From NCBI GenBank assembly GCA_007375995.1, contig VMFK01000026.1, forward strand, positions 1 to 11,182: a stretch of DNA of 11,182 nt. The letters are read 5' to 3'. Below, piece after piece: positions 10,662 through 11,182 of this stretch. Both the position numbers and the translations under genes were made by a program. Below the pieces are notes generated by a model. That model had not been told where the DNA came from and did not search any database. It worked only from the letters and a program-made list of their open reading frames with translations. Origin of the DNA: Parcubacteria group bacterium Gr01-1014_56. GTDB taxonomy: Bacteria; Patescibacteriota; Minisyncoccia; Phycocordibacterales; SBAW01. The number at the start of each line of letters is the position of its first letter. Position 1 is the first letter of the stretch.

Positions 10662-10701
10662 CCAAAAATAAAGAAAGATGCCCCGCTTTTGGCGGGGCAT
10701 C
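10662..10701 (-). terminator. Intrinsic terminator of the cation efflux gene
   Basis: Read on the minus strand, GATGCCCCGC and GCGGGGCATC form a perfect 10-bp stem around CAAAA, followed by TTTCTTTATTTTTGGG. It starts 5 bases after the stop codon of the cation efflux gene. The plus strand has no T-tract after the stem, so it works for the minus strand only. Confidence 0.85.
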
Positions 10702-10706
10702 GGGCG

Positions 10707-11182
10707 TTAATGGTCGTGGTTATGAAACCATTCGTGCTTCATCTCCAGTACGAGTATGGCTACGAGGCAAAGAATTGCAAACGCTACAACGAACGAAGCA
10801 ATTGTGTCGCCAAGCGGGAAACCGAGAAGAACTGCTATTGAGCCCACTATCACGGCGATGCTCGCGAGAAAATCGGAAAAGTAGTGAAATACTTGACCGG
10901 TTTTTGTGGAGCCGTGTTCGTGAGCCTTGTGCGAAAGCGTGTGCATTAGACGCATTTGGGTAAAGTTTGCGGCCGCGCCTATTGTGGCGACAACAAGCAG
11001 GCTCCACCCATATACTATTCCCGGCTCACGCAGTCGCTCAAAGCCTTGCTCCGTAAGATACTCGGCGACGCAGAGTAGAAACACTACATTCAACACAGAA
11101 GTAGTCTTTTCCCACAGGCTGGCCTTTTTCCCGCGAGTTCTCTTTTCAAGCGCGACGAAACCAAGCGCTGTTGATATGCCAT
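10707..11182 (-). CDS. Cation diffusion facilitator transporter, C-terminal part (runs off window)
   Basis: The frame is open through the right edge, so the N-terminus is missing; 157 residues are visible. The cation diffusion facilitator (CDF) pattern is recognisable. FERLREPGIVYGWSLLVVATIGAAAN corresponds to the segment leading into the fourth helix. HEHGSTKTGQVFHYFSDFLAS carries the HxxxD (HYFSD) metal-site pair of the fifth helix, and GDTIASFVVAFAILCLVAILV is the sixth helix. CDF proteins export Zn, Mn, Fe or Co from the cytoplasm in exchange for protons. The protein stops about 10 residues after the sixth helix with a His-rich end (HEWFHNHDH), so the usual cytoplasmic domain of about 80 residues is absent. 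It is convergent with tRNA-His and ends in a strong terminator. The metal cannot be assigned. Confidence 0.85.
   Translation of the reverse strand, partial: GISTALGFVALEKRTRGKKASLWEKTTSVLNVVFLLCVAEYLTEQGFERLREPGIVYGWSLLVVATIGAAANFTQMRLMHTLSHKAHEHGSTKTGQVFHYFSDFLASIAVIVGSIAVLLGFPLGDTIASFVVAFAILCLVAILVLEMKHEWFHNHDH

Overview
The window looks like chromosomal DNA of a Candidate Phyla Radiation bacterium, most likely Parcubacteria (Patescibacteria). This is inferred from gene style, not from a marker tree. Genes are small and tightly packed with 0-10 base gaps. Shine-Dalgarno sequences are mostly absent, and several start codons sit only 6-9 bases after a -10 box. tRNA genes are scattered singly and all but one lack an encoded CCA. 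The Mur ligase lacks the usual N-terminal domain, and ribosomal protein L19 carries an insertion and a tail. No rRNA, CRISPR array, insertion sequence or origin was seen.

Layout. Positions 1-871: tRNA-Lys(UUU) faces a minus-strand toxin-antitoxin-like pair, a Doc/Fic-fold protein and a small helix-turn-helix protein, behind a promoter packed with GTTAAC palindromes. Positions 864-1637: a minimal SpoU/TrmH-type RNA methyltransferase, then a divergent plus-strand transcript with one or two small overlapping reading frames ending in a strong intrinsic terminator. Positions 1636-4057: a minus-strand operon in the order ruvA, MurE-like ligase, a 59-residue membrane protein, DoxX-family protein. 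Positions 4082-4713: rpsT, tRNA-Arg(CCG), a hairpin-rich stretch holding an inverted partial copy of that tRNA, and tRNA-Arg(GCG) on the other strand.

Positions 4757-6783: a two-TM protein of unknown role diverges from tRNA-Ser(UGA), ruvX, a MetRS-type tRNA-binding protein and a YqaA/DedA-like membrane protein. Positions 6822-7457: a small HNH protein whose stop codon lies inside tRNA-Arg(UCU), then tRNA-Val(UAC) and three consecutive strong hairpins. Positions 7458-9428: uppS, an RluA-family pseudouridine synthase, rplS and tRNA-Leu(GAG) in one plus-strand unit. Positions 9450-11182: a DUF475/TerC-like membrane protein, tRNA-His(GUG), a hairpin, and a convergent minus-strand cation diffusion facilitator with its own terminator, which runs off the right edge.

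Most genes are core housekeeping: translation (S20, L19, tRNAs, RNA-modifying enzymes), Holliday-junction and rRNA-end processing (RuvA, RuvX), and cell-wall precursor synthesis (UppS, Mur ligase). Accessory character is clearest in the Doc/HTH pair and the HNH gene, both abutting a tRNA gene. The least explained parts are the hairpin tracts beside tRNA-Arg(CCG) and tRNA-Val, the promoter palindromes of the Doc pair, and the two-frame small gene.
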